This document shows, one piece after another, positions 16,295 to 23,891 of a DNA stretch of 32,761 nt. A model generated the notes under the pieces. It had not been told where the DNA came from and searched no databases. It saw only the letters and a program-made list of their open reading frames with translations. Both the position numbers and the translations under genes were made by a program. Origin of the DNA: JBBQVS01 sp964250805 (GTDB lineage: Bacteria > Chloroflexota > Ktedonobacteria > Ktedonobacterales > Ktedonobacteraceae); NCBI GenBank assembly GCA_964250805.1, contig CAXUHG010000059.1:1-32761 (forward strand). Direction: 5' to 3'. Every line of letters begins with the position of its first letter. Within the stretch, counting starts at the first letter, position 1.

Positions 16295-16327
16295 CATCCT
16301 ATTTTAACTACCTGGAGGATTTATTCT

Positions 16328-17272
16328 GTGTCTATTCTTGTTGTTGGCTCTGTTGCTCTGGATGGTGTGGAAACACCCTTCGCAAAGGTTGACCGCGTGC
16401 TTGGTGGGGCTGCTTCGTACTTTTCGACCGCTGCATCACTTTACGATTCGGTGAATCTCGTCGCTGTTGTGGGAAGCGATTTTCCGCAGCAGGAACTCGA
16501 CTTTTTTCGCAGTCGTCGCATCAATTTAAGCGGCTTACAGATCGAGGAGGGCAAGACCTTCTACTGGCTGGGTCGCTATCATATGGATATGAATTCGCGC
16601 GACACTCTCGATACCCAACTCGGCGTCTATGGCGATTTTCACCCCATTATCCCCGAAGACTACAAACGTAGTCCACTCGTCTTTCTCGCCAATATCCAAC
16701 CTGAGCTACAAACCGAGGTGCTAAACCAGATGCCGCATGCGCGTCTAACGGTTCTCGACACAATGGAGCTATGGATCAACACGGCGAAACCCCAATTGAC
16801 TGAGGTTATCAAGCGCGTCGATATTCTGCTACTGAGCGAGGAAGAGGTGCGTCACTACACCGAGCAAGCGAGCGTTCTTCAAGGTGTGCAGCAGCTCCTG
16901 GCGATGGGGCTGCAATATGTGGTGGTTAAGCTTGGCAGTTACGGGGCACTGCTCTTCGGAGCCGATGGAACCTATTTCAGTGCGCCAGCCTATCCGTTGG
17001 AAGAGGTAATTGATCCAACTGGCGCGGGCGATGGTTTCGCGGGCGGTATGCTTGGTTATCTCTCCACTGTCGAACCCAATGCTGATGGACACTATGCGGT
17101 TGACGATATCAAACGTGCCGTCGTGCATGGCAATATCATTGGCTCCTTCGTATGCGCGGACTTCAGCATTGATCGTTTACGCACGCTCACGCTGGACGAT
17201 ATCGCCAAACGCTACAACGAACTGGTCGTCTTCTCACATTTCGATCCACATTGGAAATCAACGAAACGGTAG
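16328..17272 (+). CDS. PfkB-family carbohydrate/nucleoside kinase
   Basis: 314 aa cytosolic kinase of the ribokinase/PfkB family. GGAASYFSTAASL (26-38) is the N-terminal glycine motif; the C-terminal signature DPTGAGDGFAGGMLGYL (229-245) carries the anion hole and catalytic base D235. The start is GTG at 16328, with GGAGGA 9 bases upstream. Context (mtnA, ahcY, metK) suggests a nucleoside or methylthioribose-type substrate; adenosine kinase, clearing the adenosine made by AhcY, is the most economical guess. The stop codon TAG lies inside the left end of a repeat element (17269-17385), so the natural C-terminus may have been changed by that insertion. Confidence 0.88.
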   Translation: MSILVVGSVALDGVETPFAKVDRVLGGAASYFSTAASLYDSVNLVAVVGSDFPQQELDFFRSRRINLSGLQIEEGKTFYWLGRYHMDMNSRDTLDTQLGVYGDFHPIIPEDYKRSPLVFLANIQPELQTEVLNQMPHARLTVLDTMELWINTAKPQLTEVIKRVDILLLSEEEVRHYTEQASVLQGVQQLLAMGLQYVVVKLGSYGALLFGADGTYFSAPAYPLEEVIDPTGAGDGFAGGMLGYLSTVEPNADGHYAVDDIKRAVVHGNIIGSFVCADFSIDRLRTLTLDDIAKRYNELVVFSHFDPHWKSTKR

Positions 17273-17385
17273 GGACCGATTTATCGCGTCCAAGGAGTGG
17301 GGTGGTAGGGGACACGTCGCCGAAAAGACGCGTTGCCTACGCGTCGCCCCGCCCCACCCCTCGGACGCGATAAATCGGTCCCTAC
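17269..17385. repeat. Dispersed inverted-repeat element, 117-base copy overlapping the kinase stop
   Basis: Perfect 23-base inverted ends: GTAGGGACCGATTTATCGCG.. (17269-17291) and ..CGATAAATCGGTCCCTAC (17363-17385). The interior is GC-rich and itself partly self-complementary (GTGGGGTGG with CCCACCCC). The left end supplies the TAG stop of the PfkB kinase. Best-preserved copy of the family in the window. Confidence 0.9.
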
Positions 17386-17489
17386 CAAAATGTTGTAGAA
17401 TAAAGCCATTGTTACAAACACGGTATTGGCACTTTGTAATATTTTGCCTCCTGTACTGTTAGACACTAAAGAAGGGAATTCCATAAATT

Positions 17490-18758
17490 ATGACAACCTC
17501 AATTCACGGCGACGTGAAGGATATAACCCTCGCCACGCGCGGTAAAGGCCGCATCGAATGGGCGGCGAAGGAGATGCCTGTGCTGCGTCTCATCCGCGAG
17601 CGTTTTGAGAAAGACAAGCCCTTACAGGGTATCCGCATGGCTGGCTGCTTGCATATCACCACCGAGACGGCGAACCTCGCCATTACCCTGAAGGCTGGCG
17701 GTGCCGACCTCGTGTTGTGTGCCTCCAATCCGCTTTCGACGCAAGACGATGTAGCTGCTGCCCTTGTTCATGAGTACGGCATCCCGACCTTCGCCATCAA
17801 GGGTGAGGACGAGGAGACGTACTACCGCCACATCAATGCAGTTCTCGATTCCAAGCCGCAGATGACGATGGACGATGGCTGCGACCTCGTTTCGACGATT
17901 CACAAGAGCCGCACCGAACTGATTCCTACGATTATCGGCGGCATGGAAGAGACGACAACAGGCGTGATTCGCCTGAAAAGTATGGAGCGCGATGGCGTTC
18001 TCAGATTCCCCGTGCTAGCTGTCAACGACTCCGACACCAAGCACATGTTCGACAATCGCTATGGCACAGGCCAGAGCGTACTCGACGCGATTATTCGCTC
18101 GACCAACATTCTGATTGCGGGTCGTACCGTCGTCGTCTTCGGCTATGGCTGGTGTGGACGTGGCGTCGCCTCACGCGCTCATGGTCTAGGTGCGAACGTC
18201 ATCGTGACCGAGGTTGACGCGACCCGTGCCCTCGAAGCCGTGATGGATGGCTACCGTGTCATGCCCGGCATCGAAGCCGCTAAGGTTGGCGATATCTTCG
18301 TGACCGTGACGGGCGATGTCAATGTCATCGATCAGCAGCATTTTGAGAACATGAAGGAAGGCGCGATCATCTCGAACGCAGGTCACTTCAACGACGAGAT
18401 TAACATTCCCGCATTGGAGAAGCTTGCTGTTGCCAAGCGACGTGTGCGCGATTTCGTCGATGAATACACCTATAGTGATGGTCGCCATGTTCACCTGCTC
18501 GCCGAGGGACGCCTCGTCAACCTCTCCGCCGCCGAAGGACATCCCGCCAGCGTCATGGATATGAGTTTTGCGAATCAGGCTCTCGGCTCAGAGTACATGC
18601 TGTCTCATGCCCAAGAGTTGCAGCCAAAAGTCTATTACATACCTACCGACATGGACAAAGAGATCGCACGTCTCAAACTCCATGCGATGGGTATTCGCAT
18701 CGACACTTTGACCCCCGAACAGGAGAAATACCTGAATTCATGGGAATCGGGCACGTAA
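17490..18758 (+). CDS. ahcY: Adenosylhomocysteinase (S-adenosylhomocysteine hydrolase)
   Basis: 422 aa NAD-dependent enzyme that splits S-adenosylhomocysteine to adenosine and homocysteine. Catalytic residues align with the human enzyme: H55 (CLHITTETA), D129 (MDDGCDL), E154 (MEETTTGVIRL), K184 and D188 (VNDSDTKHMFDN), and H299 (SNAGHFNDEI). The NAD-binding motif VVVFGYGWCGRG is at 214-225. It ends at SWESGT without the C-terminal Lys-Tyr tail that reaches into the partner's NAD site in the eukaryotic type, and lacks the roughly 40-residue insert; this is the shorter Thermotoga/archaeal form. Some archaeal homologues act on S-inosylhomocysteine, an alternative to keep in mind. AAGGGA lies about 12 bases before the ATG. 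Confidence 0.95.
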   Translation: MTTSIHGDVKDITLATRGKGRIEWAAKEMPVLRLIRERFEKDKPLQGIRMAGCLHITTETANLAITLKAGGADLVLCASNPLSTQDDVAAALVHEYGIPTFAIKGEDEETYYRHINAVLDSKPQMTMDDGCDLVSTIHKSRTELIPTIIGGMEETTTGVIRLKSMERDGVLRFPVLAVNDSDTKHMFDNRYGTGQSVLDAIIRSTNILIAGRTVVVFGYGWCGRGVASRAHGLGANVIVTEVDATRALEAVMDGYRVMPGIEAAKVGDIFVTVTGDVNVIDQQHFENMKEGAIISNAGHFNDEINIPALEKLAVAKRRVRDFVDEYTYSDGRHVHLLAEGRLVNLSAAEGHPASVMDMSFANQALGSEYMLSHAQELQPKVYYIPTDMDKEIARLKLHAMGIRIDTLTPEQEKYLNSWESGT

Positions 18759-18771
18759 ATAATGGGTTTTG

Positions 18772-18842
18772 TGTGTTTCCGATATGCATTTTTGTATCTG
18801 CCATCTGCGATGGCAGATACAAAAATGCATATCGGAAACACA
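18772..18842. terminator. Perfect 34-bp-stem hairpin after ahcY
   Basis: Arms 18772-18805 and 18809-18842 are perfect reverse complements (34 of 34) around only 3 bases, starting 13 bases after the ahcY stop. No U-tract follows. It separates ahcY from the metK promoter at 18856-18885, so it probably ends or stabilises the mtnA-ahcY transcript. Confidence 0.7.
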
Positions 18843-18855
18843 ACCACATAGAGAA

Positions 18856-18885
18856 TTGACAACCAGACGTTGTTTGTCATAAAAT
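18856..18885 (+). promoter_or_regulatory. metK promoter upstream of SAM riboswitch
   Basis: A perfect -35 TTGACA (18856-18861), 18 bases, and TAAAAT (18880-18885). Transcription would begin near 18892, about 65 bases before the riboswitch aptamer, and explains why metK is controlled separately from ahcY. Confidence 0.65.
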
Positions 18886-18954
18886 AGAATTACAACAGAG
18901 CAAAAACGTTTGCGAAAACACAGAGAACACACAACTGAATAACAGCAATGAGAT

Positions 18955-19080
18955 CGCTCTCATCAAGAGAGGTGGAGGGAAACGGCCCTACGAAGCCCGG
19001 CAACCCATCTGTTCTCCATAGGGACAGGAAGGGTGCCAATTCCGGCGGAACTGCATGCAAGATTCCGCGAGATGAGGGGA
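18955..19080 (+). ncRNA. SAM-I (S-box) riboswitch aptamer
   Basis: Contains the S-box core in order: CTCTCATCAAGAGAGGTGGA (P1 5' strand, kink-turn region), GGGAAACGGCCCTACGAAGC, CCCGGCAACC, GGTGCCAATTCC, and a closing GATGAGGGG that pairs with CTCTCATC to form P1. The kink-turn GA pairs and the pseudoknot loop are at their usual places. SAM binding closes P1; the AGGGG of P1 (19075-19079) is then not free to pair with CCCCT of the terminator (19098-19102), so the terminator forms. High SAM therefore stops metK transcription. The gene it precedes, SAM synthetase, confirms the ligand. Confidence 0.96.
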
Positions 19081-19096
19081 ATGTGCAATCCGCCAT

Positions 19097-19121
19097 ACCC
19101 CTGAAATGTAGGGGTTTTTTT
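19097..19121 (+). terminator. SAM-riboswitch intrinsic terminator
   Basis: ACCCCT (19097-19102) pairs with AGGGGT (19110-19115) around GAAATGT, followed by a run of seven T (19115-19121). It is the expression platform of the SAM-I riboswitch and the only textbook U-tract terminator I see in the window, which makes the U-less hairpins elsewhere more notable. Confidence 0.9.
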
Positions 19122-19220
19122 GTGCCTGGTATTTCCTGAATACACAACCCTGATGAAGTTGCGACTCTCCTCTAGTCATAGCAGTATGACTTTTTGATAC
19201 ACAAAAAAGGAGGCTCTTTC

Positions 19221-20480
19221 TTGAGCAATTTTATGGAAAGTCCCAAGTCATTCTTCACTAGCGAGTCGGTGACGGAGGGACACCCCGACAAACTATGTGA
19301 TCAGATTTCGGACGCGGTACTCGATGCCATTTTAGCACAGGACCCATTGGCACGTGTCGCCTGTGAGACCGCGACTACAACAGGTCTCGTTTTGGTGGCG
19401 GGCGAGATCACAACATCGGCGTGGGTCGATATGCCCGCGATTGTGCGCAAGACCATCGAGCAAGTCGGCTATGTCAACGCTGAGTATGGTTTCGATTATC
19501 GCACCTGCGGCATCGTCACCTCGATTGGTAAGCAATCACCAGACATCGACATGGGTGTGAGCCGCTCGCTAGAGGTGAAAGACGGTGTTGTGAAACACTT
19601 GAGCGAGGACGAATTGGAGCAAATTGGCGCAGGCGATCAGGGTATGATGATCGGTTTCGCCTGCAACGAGACGCCCGAACTTATGCCTATGCCGATTAGT
19701 CTTGCTCATAAGCTCACCCGGCAACTCTCGACTGAGCGACGTAAAGCATGGACAGGTAGCGGTCCTCTCGCGTATCTGCGACCAGATGGCAAAAGCCAGG
19801 TCACGGTGCAGTACGAGCACGGGCGTCCAGTGCGCGTCGATACGGTGGTGATTTCGGCACAGCACGCTAGCTACATCGACCAAGAACAGATCCGCGCCGA
19901 TATCATAGAGCATGTCATCAAGCCGGTTATCCCTGCCCATTTGATTGATTCCGCGACCAAGATTTTCGTCAACCCGACTGGACGTTTCGTGACTGGTGGT
20001 CCAATGGGTGATGCAGGTCTCACAGGCCGTAAGATTATCGTCGATACCTACGGTGGTATGGCGCGACACGGCGGCGGAGCGTTCAGTGGCAAAGACCCGA
20101 CAAAGGTAGACCGCTCGGCGGCGTATGCGACACGCTACATTGCCAAGAACATCGTCGCCGCTGGCCTTGCTGATCGACTCGAACTACAGGTCTCCTATGC
20201 CATCGGTGTTGCGCGCCCGCTCTCGCTCTTTGTCGATACCTTCGGCACAGGCAAGGTCTCTGACGAAGAAATCATTCGCCTCATCAACGAGCATTTCGAC
20301 CTGCGACCCGCTGGTATCATTCAATCGCTGAACCTGCGCCGTCCCATCTATCAGCCAATGGCGGCCTTCGGTCACTTCGGGCGTACTGATGTCGATGCTC
20401 CGTGGGAGGCACTCGACAAAGTGCCTATGCTGCGTAAAGGCGTTGGTGCGCATGTGGGGAGTGGCGAGACGGTTTCCTAA
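19221..20480 (+). CDS. metK: S-adenosylmethionine synthetase
   Basis: 419 aa. Makes SAM from methionine and ATP as a cytosolic tetramer. Residues 12-25 give FTSESVTEGHPDKL with H21 and D23; GAGDQGMMIGFA (136-147) is signature 1, and GGGAFSGKDPTKVDRSAAY is the phosphate-binding signature 2. The frame extends to a TTG at 19194, but GGAGG at 19209-19213 lies 7 bases before an in-frame TTG at 19221 and 19 before the ATG at 19233; TTG 19221 is chosen. It is controlled by the upstream SAM-I riboswitch. Its last codons and TAA stop form part of one arm of a perfect 68-base palindrome. Confidence 0.96.
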   Translation: MSNFMESPKSFFTSESVTEGHPDKLCDQISDAVLDAILAQDPLARVACETATTTGLVLVAGEITTSAWVDMPAIVRKTIEQVGYVNAEYGFDYRTCGIVTSIGKQSPDIDMGVSRSLEVKDGVVKHLSEDELEQIGAGDQGMMIGFACNETPELMPMPISLAHKLTRQLSTERRKAWTGSGPLAYLRPDGKSQVTVQYEHGRPVRVDTVVISAQHASYIDQEQIRADIIEHVIKPVIPAHLIDSATKIFVNPTGRFVTGGPMGDAGLTGRKIIVDTYGGMARHGGGAFSGKDPTKVDRSAAYATRYIAKNIVAAGLADRLELQVSYAIGVARPLSLFVDTFGTGKVSDEEIIRLINEHFDLRPAGIIQSLNLRRPIYQPMAAFGHFGRTDVDAPWEALDKVPMLRKGVGAHVGSGETVS

Positions 20481-20540
20481 AACAATACAAATCGAGATGA
20501 AGGTCATGACCTTCATCTCGATTTGTATTGTTTTAGGAAA
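20473..20540. terminator. Perfect 68-base palindrome overlapping the metK stop
   Basis: 20473-20506 and 20507-20540 are exact reverse complements (34 of 34) with no spacer; the outermost bases are TTTCCTAAAA and TTTTAGGAAA. The left arm includes the last two metK codons and the TAA. It lies between convergent genes (metK and a lipoprotein gene ending at 20564), so one structure could serve both 3' ends. Confidence 0.75.
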
Positions 20541-20563
20541 TTGTTGTAATGCAACGAACGCTC

Positions 20564-21013
20564 CTATACCCTATCAAAAGAACTGATACTACACATACTA
20601 CCCGCATGGTCAAATCGTAAGTGAGAGTGGTAGCGCAACTGCCCGTTGTCAATCGTCATCGTCACCTCTGGTGGACTGGCAATGAACCCTCCAACGCTAA
20701 ATGTAAATGTCTTACCCGCTGTTCCTCCTGCTTTTACTTGTTGCAAAAAGATAGCATAAGTGAGCTTCTGTCCACTTGAAGTGGTGGCTGTCGGAGAAAT
20801 ATACAAATAGGCTTTAGTGAGATTCTGGTTTTTAATTGCTGAATAGAAGTTCATTGCGGTGGTGGTTGCACACGTTTGTAGTGATCCCGTTCCTGTTGTC
20901 GTGGGTGTTGGCGTTACAGTGGGAGGTGGTTGCGACGAAGAGTTGCAACTGCTTAGAATGATTATTGCTAAAAATAGGCTGAATAGGTACAGAAGAAACT
21001 TGTAACGAGACAT
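20564..21013 (-). CDS. Small secreted lipoprotein, function unknown
   Basis: 149 aa. Residues 1-23 are a lipoprotein signal peptide: short basic start (MSRYK), hydrophobic core and lipobox LSSC with lipidated C23. A Pro/Thr-rich spacer (PPPTVTPTPTTTG, about 29-42) follows. The remaining domain (about 45-149), containing AMNFYSAIKNQNLTKAYLYI and FSVGGF..PPEVTMTIDNGQ, resembles the NTF2-like/DUF4878 fold of many small bacterial lipoproteins, but I cannot confirm this. AAAGGA lies before the ATG. A hairpin with an N gap lies between it and the propeller gene upstream on the same strand, so they are probably separate transcripts. Confidence 0.8.
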   Translation of the reverse strand: MSRYKFLLYLFSLFLAIIILSSCNSSSQPPPTVTPTPTTTGTGSLQTCATTTAMNFYSAIKNQNLTKAYLYISPTATTSSGQKLTYAIFLQQVKAGGTAGKTFTFSVGGFIASPPEVTMTIDNGQLRYHSHLRFDHAGSMCSISSFDRV

Positions 21014-21046
21014 CTTATTTCATCCTTTGAAACGAATTACAGTATC

Positions 21047-21190
21047 AATCAGGAATTGTTTTTTTGAGGCCGACGGGGGCGACAAAAAAAAAGAGATTAT
21101 GGTAAANNNNNNNNNNATTTAAAAAAAAATAACATTAAAATTTTTTTTTTTTTTTGCCCCCACTGCGCCAAAAAAAAACAATTCCTGATT
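21047..21190. terminator. Long hairpin containing an assembly gap, after the PQQ-like gene
   Basis: AATCAGGAATTGTTTTTTT (21047-21065) and AAAAAAACAATTCCTGATT (21172-21190) are perfect 19-base inverted arms. Inside, GGGGGCGAC and TGCCCCCACTGCGCC suggest the stem goes on, but bases are noisy and A/T-rich next to 10 Ns at 21107-21116. The right arm starts 4 bases after the stop of the minus-strand propeller gene. The interior sequence should not be trusted. Confidence 0.6.
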
Positions 21191-21194
21191 AGGT

Positions 21195-23528
21195 CTACTT
21201 CGTTGCGACTGCGAAGACGTGGAGTTGTCCTCCACTAACCGTAGAGGGCAACGAGACGCTTTTTATCGTCTTTCCTGCTTGCAGGTTCACGCTATTGTAG
21301 AATACGTAAGTTTTCACCGTTTCCTTTCCACCTGGATCGCCCGGATTGTTGCGGTATGTCGAGGTGTACGAGATGGCATCGCCGAAGGAGAGCGTCGTGG
21401 TGGCACCTCCGCCGATCGTCCAATCATCGAAGCCGAGTGTAAATGTTTGAGTTGAGCCATCGGTATAGGTGATGGTGGCGGTGCCAGAAGATGGACCATT
21501 CGCCGAAGACCCTAAGAAGCCCAGGATTTTCGCGTTCGCTGCTGGCGTGACCGGAATCACCTGTCCATTAGCCTGATAGTTATCAAGTGCCCCAGGAGCA
21601 ACGTTAGGCCATGTGAATGTGACCGAGTGCGTGGGGTCGAACGCGTTGTCGCCAGCGTTCAGACCAGCTGCACGTAACGCCTCCGTCGAGTAGCTACTGT
21701 TGTGACCATCGAAGTTAGCGGCTGCCGTATTGCTATCATCACTGATGCCAATGTTGTTGTAGCCATTGGGCGAGGCCGTTGGCGATGGCGTCACGGCTGT
21801 GGACGTTGGCGTTGGTGTCCCCGTAGATGGCGCGAGCAAACCAAAGATTGAAAGCGTTGTACCTGTGCCGACGAAGACCTTACCATTAGCGACGGTGGGA
21901 GCCGTGAACTTGACGTAGCTGTCAAGGCCATCGCGTGTACTGTTCTGGTTACTTGCGTACAACTCGGTTGCGAGATTTGTCGCATCGTAGGCGCGTAGTG
22001 CAGGTGTTGGATCAAGCGTCCATAGAATACCTGTTCCGGTTGCGCCATTGTTGCTAGAAACAGTAGGGTTGCCACCCGTGAAGCCAAAGCTTTCCGGCGT
22101 CTTTGACGTGGGAGCAGTTGTGAGTGTTCCATTGTTGAGAGGAAACACTTTCGCGTTGTCATTAGACCCCGCAAAGTACACGAACTGCTTTCCACTGGCA
22201 TTTGTCCACAGCGTGGCATTGCTATAGAGGCCACCAATTGTTGACTGTGGCAGTTCCTGGATGATTTTATCCACGTCTGTCCGGCTCTGATTGTTGCATA
22301 CATCGGCGATGGTGTTATAGTGACCCATGTTCGTCGTATCGACGACGTAGATGCGTCCCTCTTTGCCAGCGCTTATAAAGCGATTTTGTCCTGGCAGTAA
22401 TAATGGACCGCCAGAGCCGAGATCGGCATCCTCGTTATCCAGGCATTGCTGGTTGAAGGGCGTGAAGTAGTCCTGCACTTGCAGATTGCCATTGAGTTTG
22501 ACAAAGCTGTCGCCCGCATCAACACCACCGGAGGCGAGATCAAAGGTTCCATTGCCGCTAGCATAATAGATGTTGCCGCTACTATCCGCAGAGACCGCAC
22601 CACCAGCACCCCAGATGCCACCTTCTGTGCCATTCGCCGTGTCATTGTATACATTCACTTGTTGCAAGGCAGAGCCATTATACGAATAACTTAGGATCCA
22701 GCCATGATAGATGAGATTGTCACAGAATGAGGCAAACGCGATGTACACTTTGTTGTTTGCCAGCACAAGTCCGGCTCGTTGGCGTTCGCGCTGAGGATTA
22801 AAGGTAATTTGTCCACTTACGCTACCATCGCCTGTGCCCGGAACAGTGGCATTGATGACCGTAGGACTACCTGCTTTCTCATTGCCTGTGGTGACATCGA
22901 GTGCATGAAGTCGATAGACAAAGTTACCACCTTCTTTGGTCAGAACAACAACGTAGAGGGTACCCGTCTTGGAATCGATCACCGGAGTTCCTGTAAGGCC
23001 GTCTTCAGGAACTGTGTCGTTGCAGGACAGATCGGTATTAGAGGGTGAAACTACGTTGGGAGGATTGATAAAACTGGTACGCCAGAGTGGAGCAACAGCA
23101 CTGGTCTGGTCCGCATCGAAGGCATAGACGCTATCATGTTCCGTTGCCACAAAAACCACGTTGTGTGTACTACCTCCAACGGTAACATTGGGTAGGAAGA
23201 GCGGTTGAGCATACACCTGCCCATCCACAGGATAAGCTACCCGTTTGCCAAAGGTGGCCTGTTTGACATTGCTTGTGTTGAGAATGGTTTCGGTCGTGTG
23301 ATTACCGCTACGAGTATTGTCCTCTTTGTATGTCGTCACCGCTGTATTTGCTGGTGCGGCTGCATACGCTCGTGTGTGAGGTGTGAGTCCGTAGAATCCT
23401 ACCGCTGTACCAAGTAGCACAAGAAGCGTACCGAGGAACGCGAGTAGCGGGCGTCGTGACCGCACGAGTGCAGGTAAAGCCTGGGGAGTGGATACGATGC
23501 CCCCACGCATCGTTGGTTTTACGTGCAT
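21195..23528 (-). CDS. Secreted PQQ-like beta-propeller protein with C-terminal jelly-roll-like domain
   Basis: 777 aa. A basic start and hydrophobic stretch (about 26-48) with AYAAAP near 55-60 form a signal peptide or anchor. Residues about 62-565 repeat VYAFDADQTS, LYVVVLTKEGG, VYIAFASFCDN, IYYASGNGTFD and IYVVDTTN blades typical of PQQ/YVTN-like eight-bladed propellers. A Thr/Pro/Ser linker (about 568-590) leads to a C-terminal beta-rich domain (about 592-777: YNNIGISDDSN, NFDGHNSSYS, VTFTWPNV, QTFTLGFDDW) seen in secreted Chloroflexota and actinobacterial glycosidases. No PQQ dehydrogenase active site is claimed. Probable role: extracellular carbohydrate or surface binding. A GGGGAAG ribosome site precedes the ATG. 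Confidence 0.85.
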   Translation of the reverse strand: MHVKPTMRGGIVSTPQALPALVRSRRPLLAFLGTLLVLLGTAVGFYGLTPHTRAYAAAPANTAVTTYKEDNTRSGNHTTETILNTSNVKQATFGKRVAYPVDGQVYAQPLFLPNVTVGGSTHNVVFVATEHDSVYAFDADQTSAVAPLWRTSFINPPNVVSPSNTDLSCNDTVPEDGLTGTPVIDSKTGTLYVVVLTKEGGNFVYRLHALDVTTGNEKAGSPTVINATVPGTGDGSVSGQITFNPQRERQRAGLVLANNKVYIAFASFCDNLIYHGWILSYSYNGSALQQVNVYNDTANGTEGGIWGAGGAVSADSSGNIYYASGNGTFDLASGGVDAGDSFVKLNGNLQVQDYFTPFNQQCLDNEDADLGSGGPLLLPGQNRFISAGKEGRIYVVDTTNMGHYNTIADVCNNQSRTDVDKIIQELPQSTIGGLYSNATLWTNASGKQFVYFAGSNDNAKVFPLNNGTLTTAPTSKTPESFGFTGGNPTVSSNNGATGTGILWTLDPTPALRAYDATNLATELYASNQNSTRDGLDSYVKFTAPTVANGKVFVGTGTTLSIFGLLAPSTGTPTPTSTAVTPSPTASPNGYNNIGISDDSNTAAANFDGHNSSYSTEALRAAGLNAGDNAFDPTHSVTFTWPNVAPGALDNYQANGQVIPVTPAANAKILGFLGSSANGPSSGTATITYTDGSTQTFTLGFDDWTIGGGATTTLSFGDAISYTSTYRNNPGDPGGKETVKTYVFYNSVNLQAGKTIKSVSLPSTVSGGQLHVFAVATK

Positions 23529-23891
23529 GTTTTGTTCTTCCCCTTAAATGGTAAATGTATATGTTTCTATGCTTCAAGCGAAGCAAGACGTGTCCATAAA
23601 ACAGCTTTATGGCACAGGAAAGCTATCCATAAAAAGAAGGCAAAAAACGTTTTCTCGTTTATTTGGAAGCTTCCTTAATATAGGAAATCACTATTCCATA
23701 TGGAAAAGTTCCGATACTTCTATGGAGTAAGAAAATAGTAATGTCGCGTTCTATGAAAAAGGGAAATTTCGCTGTAGGAAGAATATCAGTGGACTTATCC
23801 AGGAACACTCTTGTCGAAATCGAGTATAATTGGTAAGGACTATTGTTTAGTCTATCGTTACGACCTAGCCAAGAGAAAGAGGACAACCTGA
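23529..23891. other. 363-base divergent promoter region with repeated short palindromes
   Basis: No gene seen. CCATAAA (23594-23600), TTTATGG (23606-23612) and CCATAAA (23627-23633) can form two mutually exclusive hairpins in the propeller gene's leader. Further on are palindromes GGAAGCTTCC (23665-23674) and TTCCATATGGAA (23694-23705). A TATAAT at 23825-23830 is the likely -10 for the acyl-CoA dehydrogenase, with no clear -35. Confidence 0.4.

Noticed and set aside
8141..17385. CRISPR array
   Set aside because: Repeats are kilobases apart, inverted and unequal in interior length, with no regular spacers or cas genes.
18186..18542. Open frame of 118 codons antisense to ahcY
   Set aside because: Shadow of a conserved enzyme gene; no start signal or recognisable domain.
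19194..19220. Extended metK N-terminus from TTG at 19194
   Set aside because: It would place the strong GGAGG ribosome site inside the coding sequence; start at 19221 fits spacing and family length.
19569..20069. Open frame of 166 codons on the minus strand inside metK
   Set aside because: Antisense to a fully conserved MetK; composition reflects the opposite strand and no ribosome site or known domain is seen.
21791..22303. Open frame of 170 codons inside the PQQ-like gene
   Set aside because: Same strand, other frame; repetitive low-complexity translation with no support.
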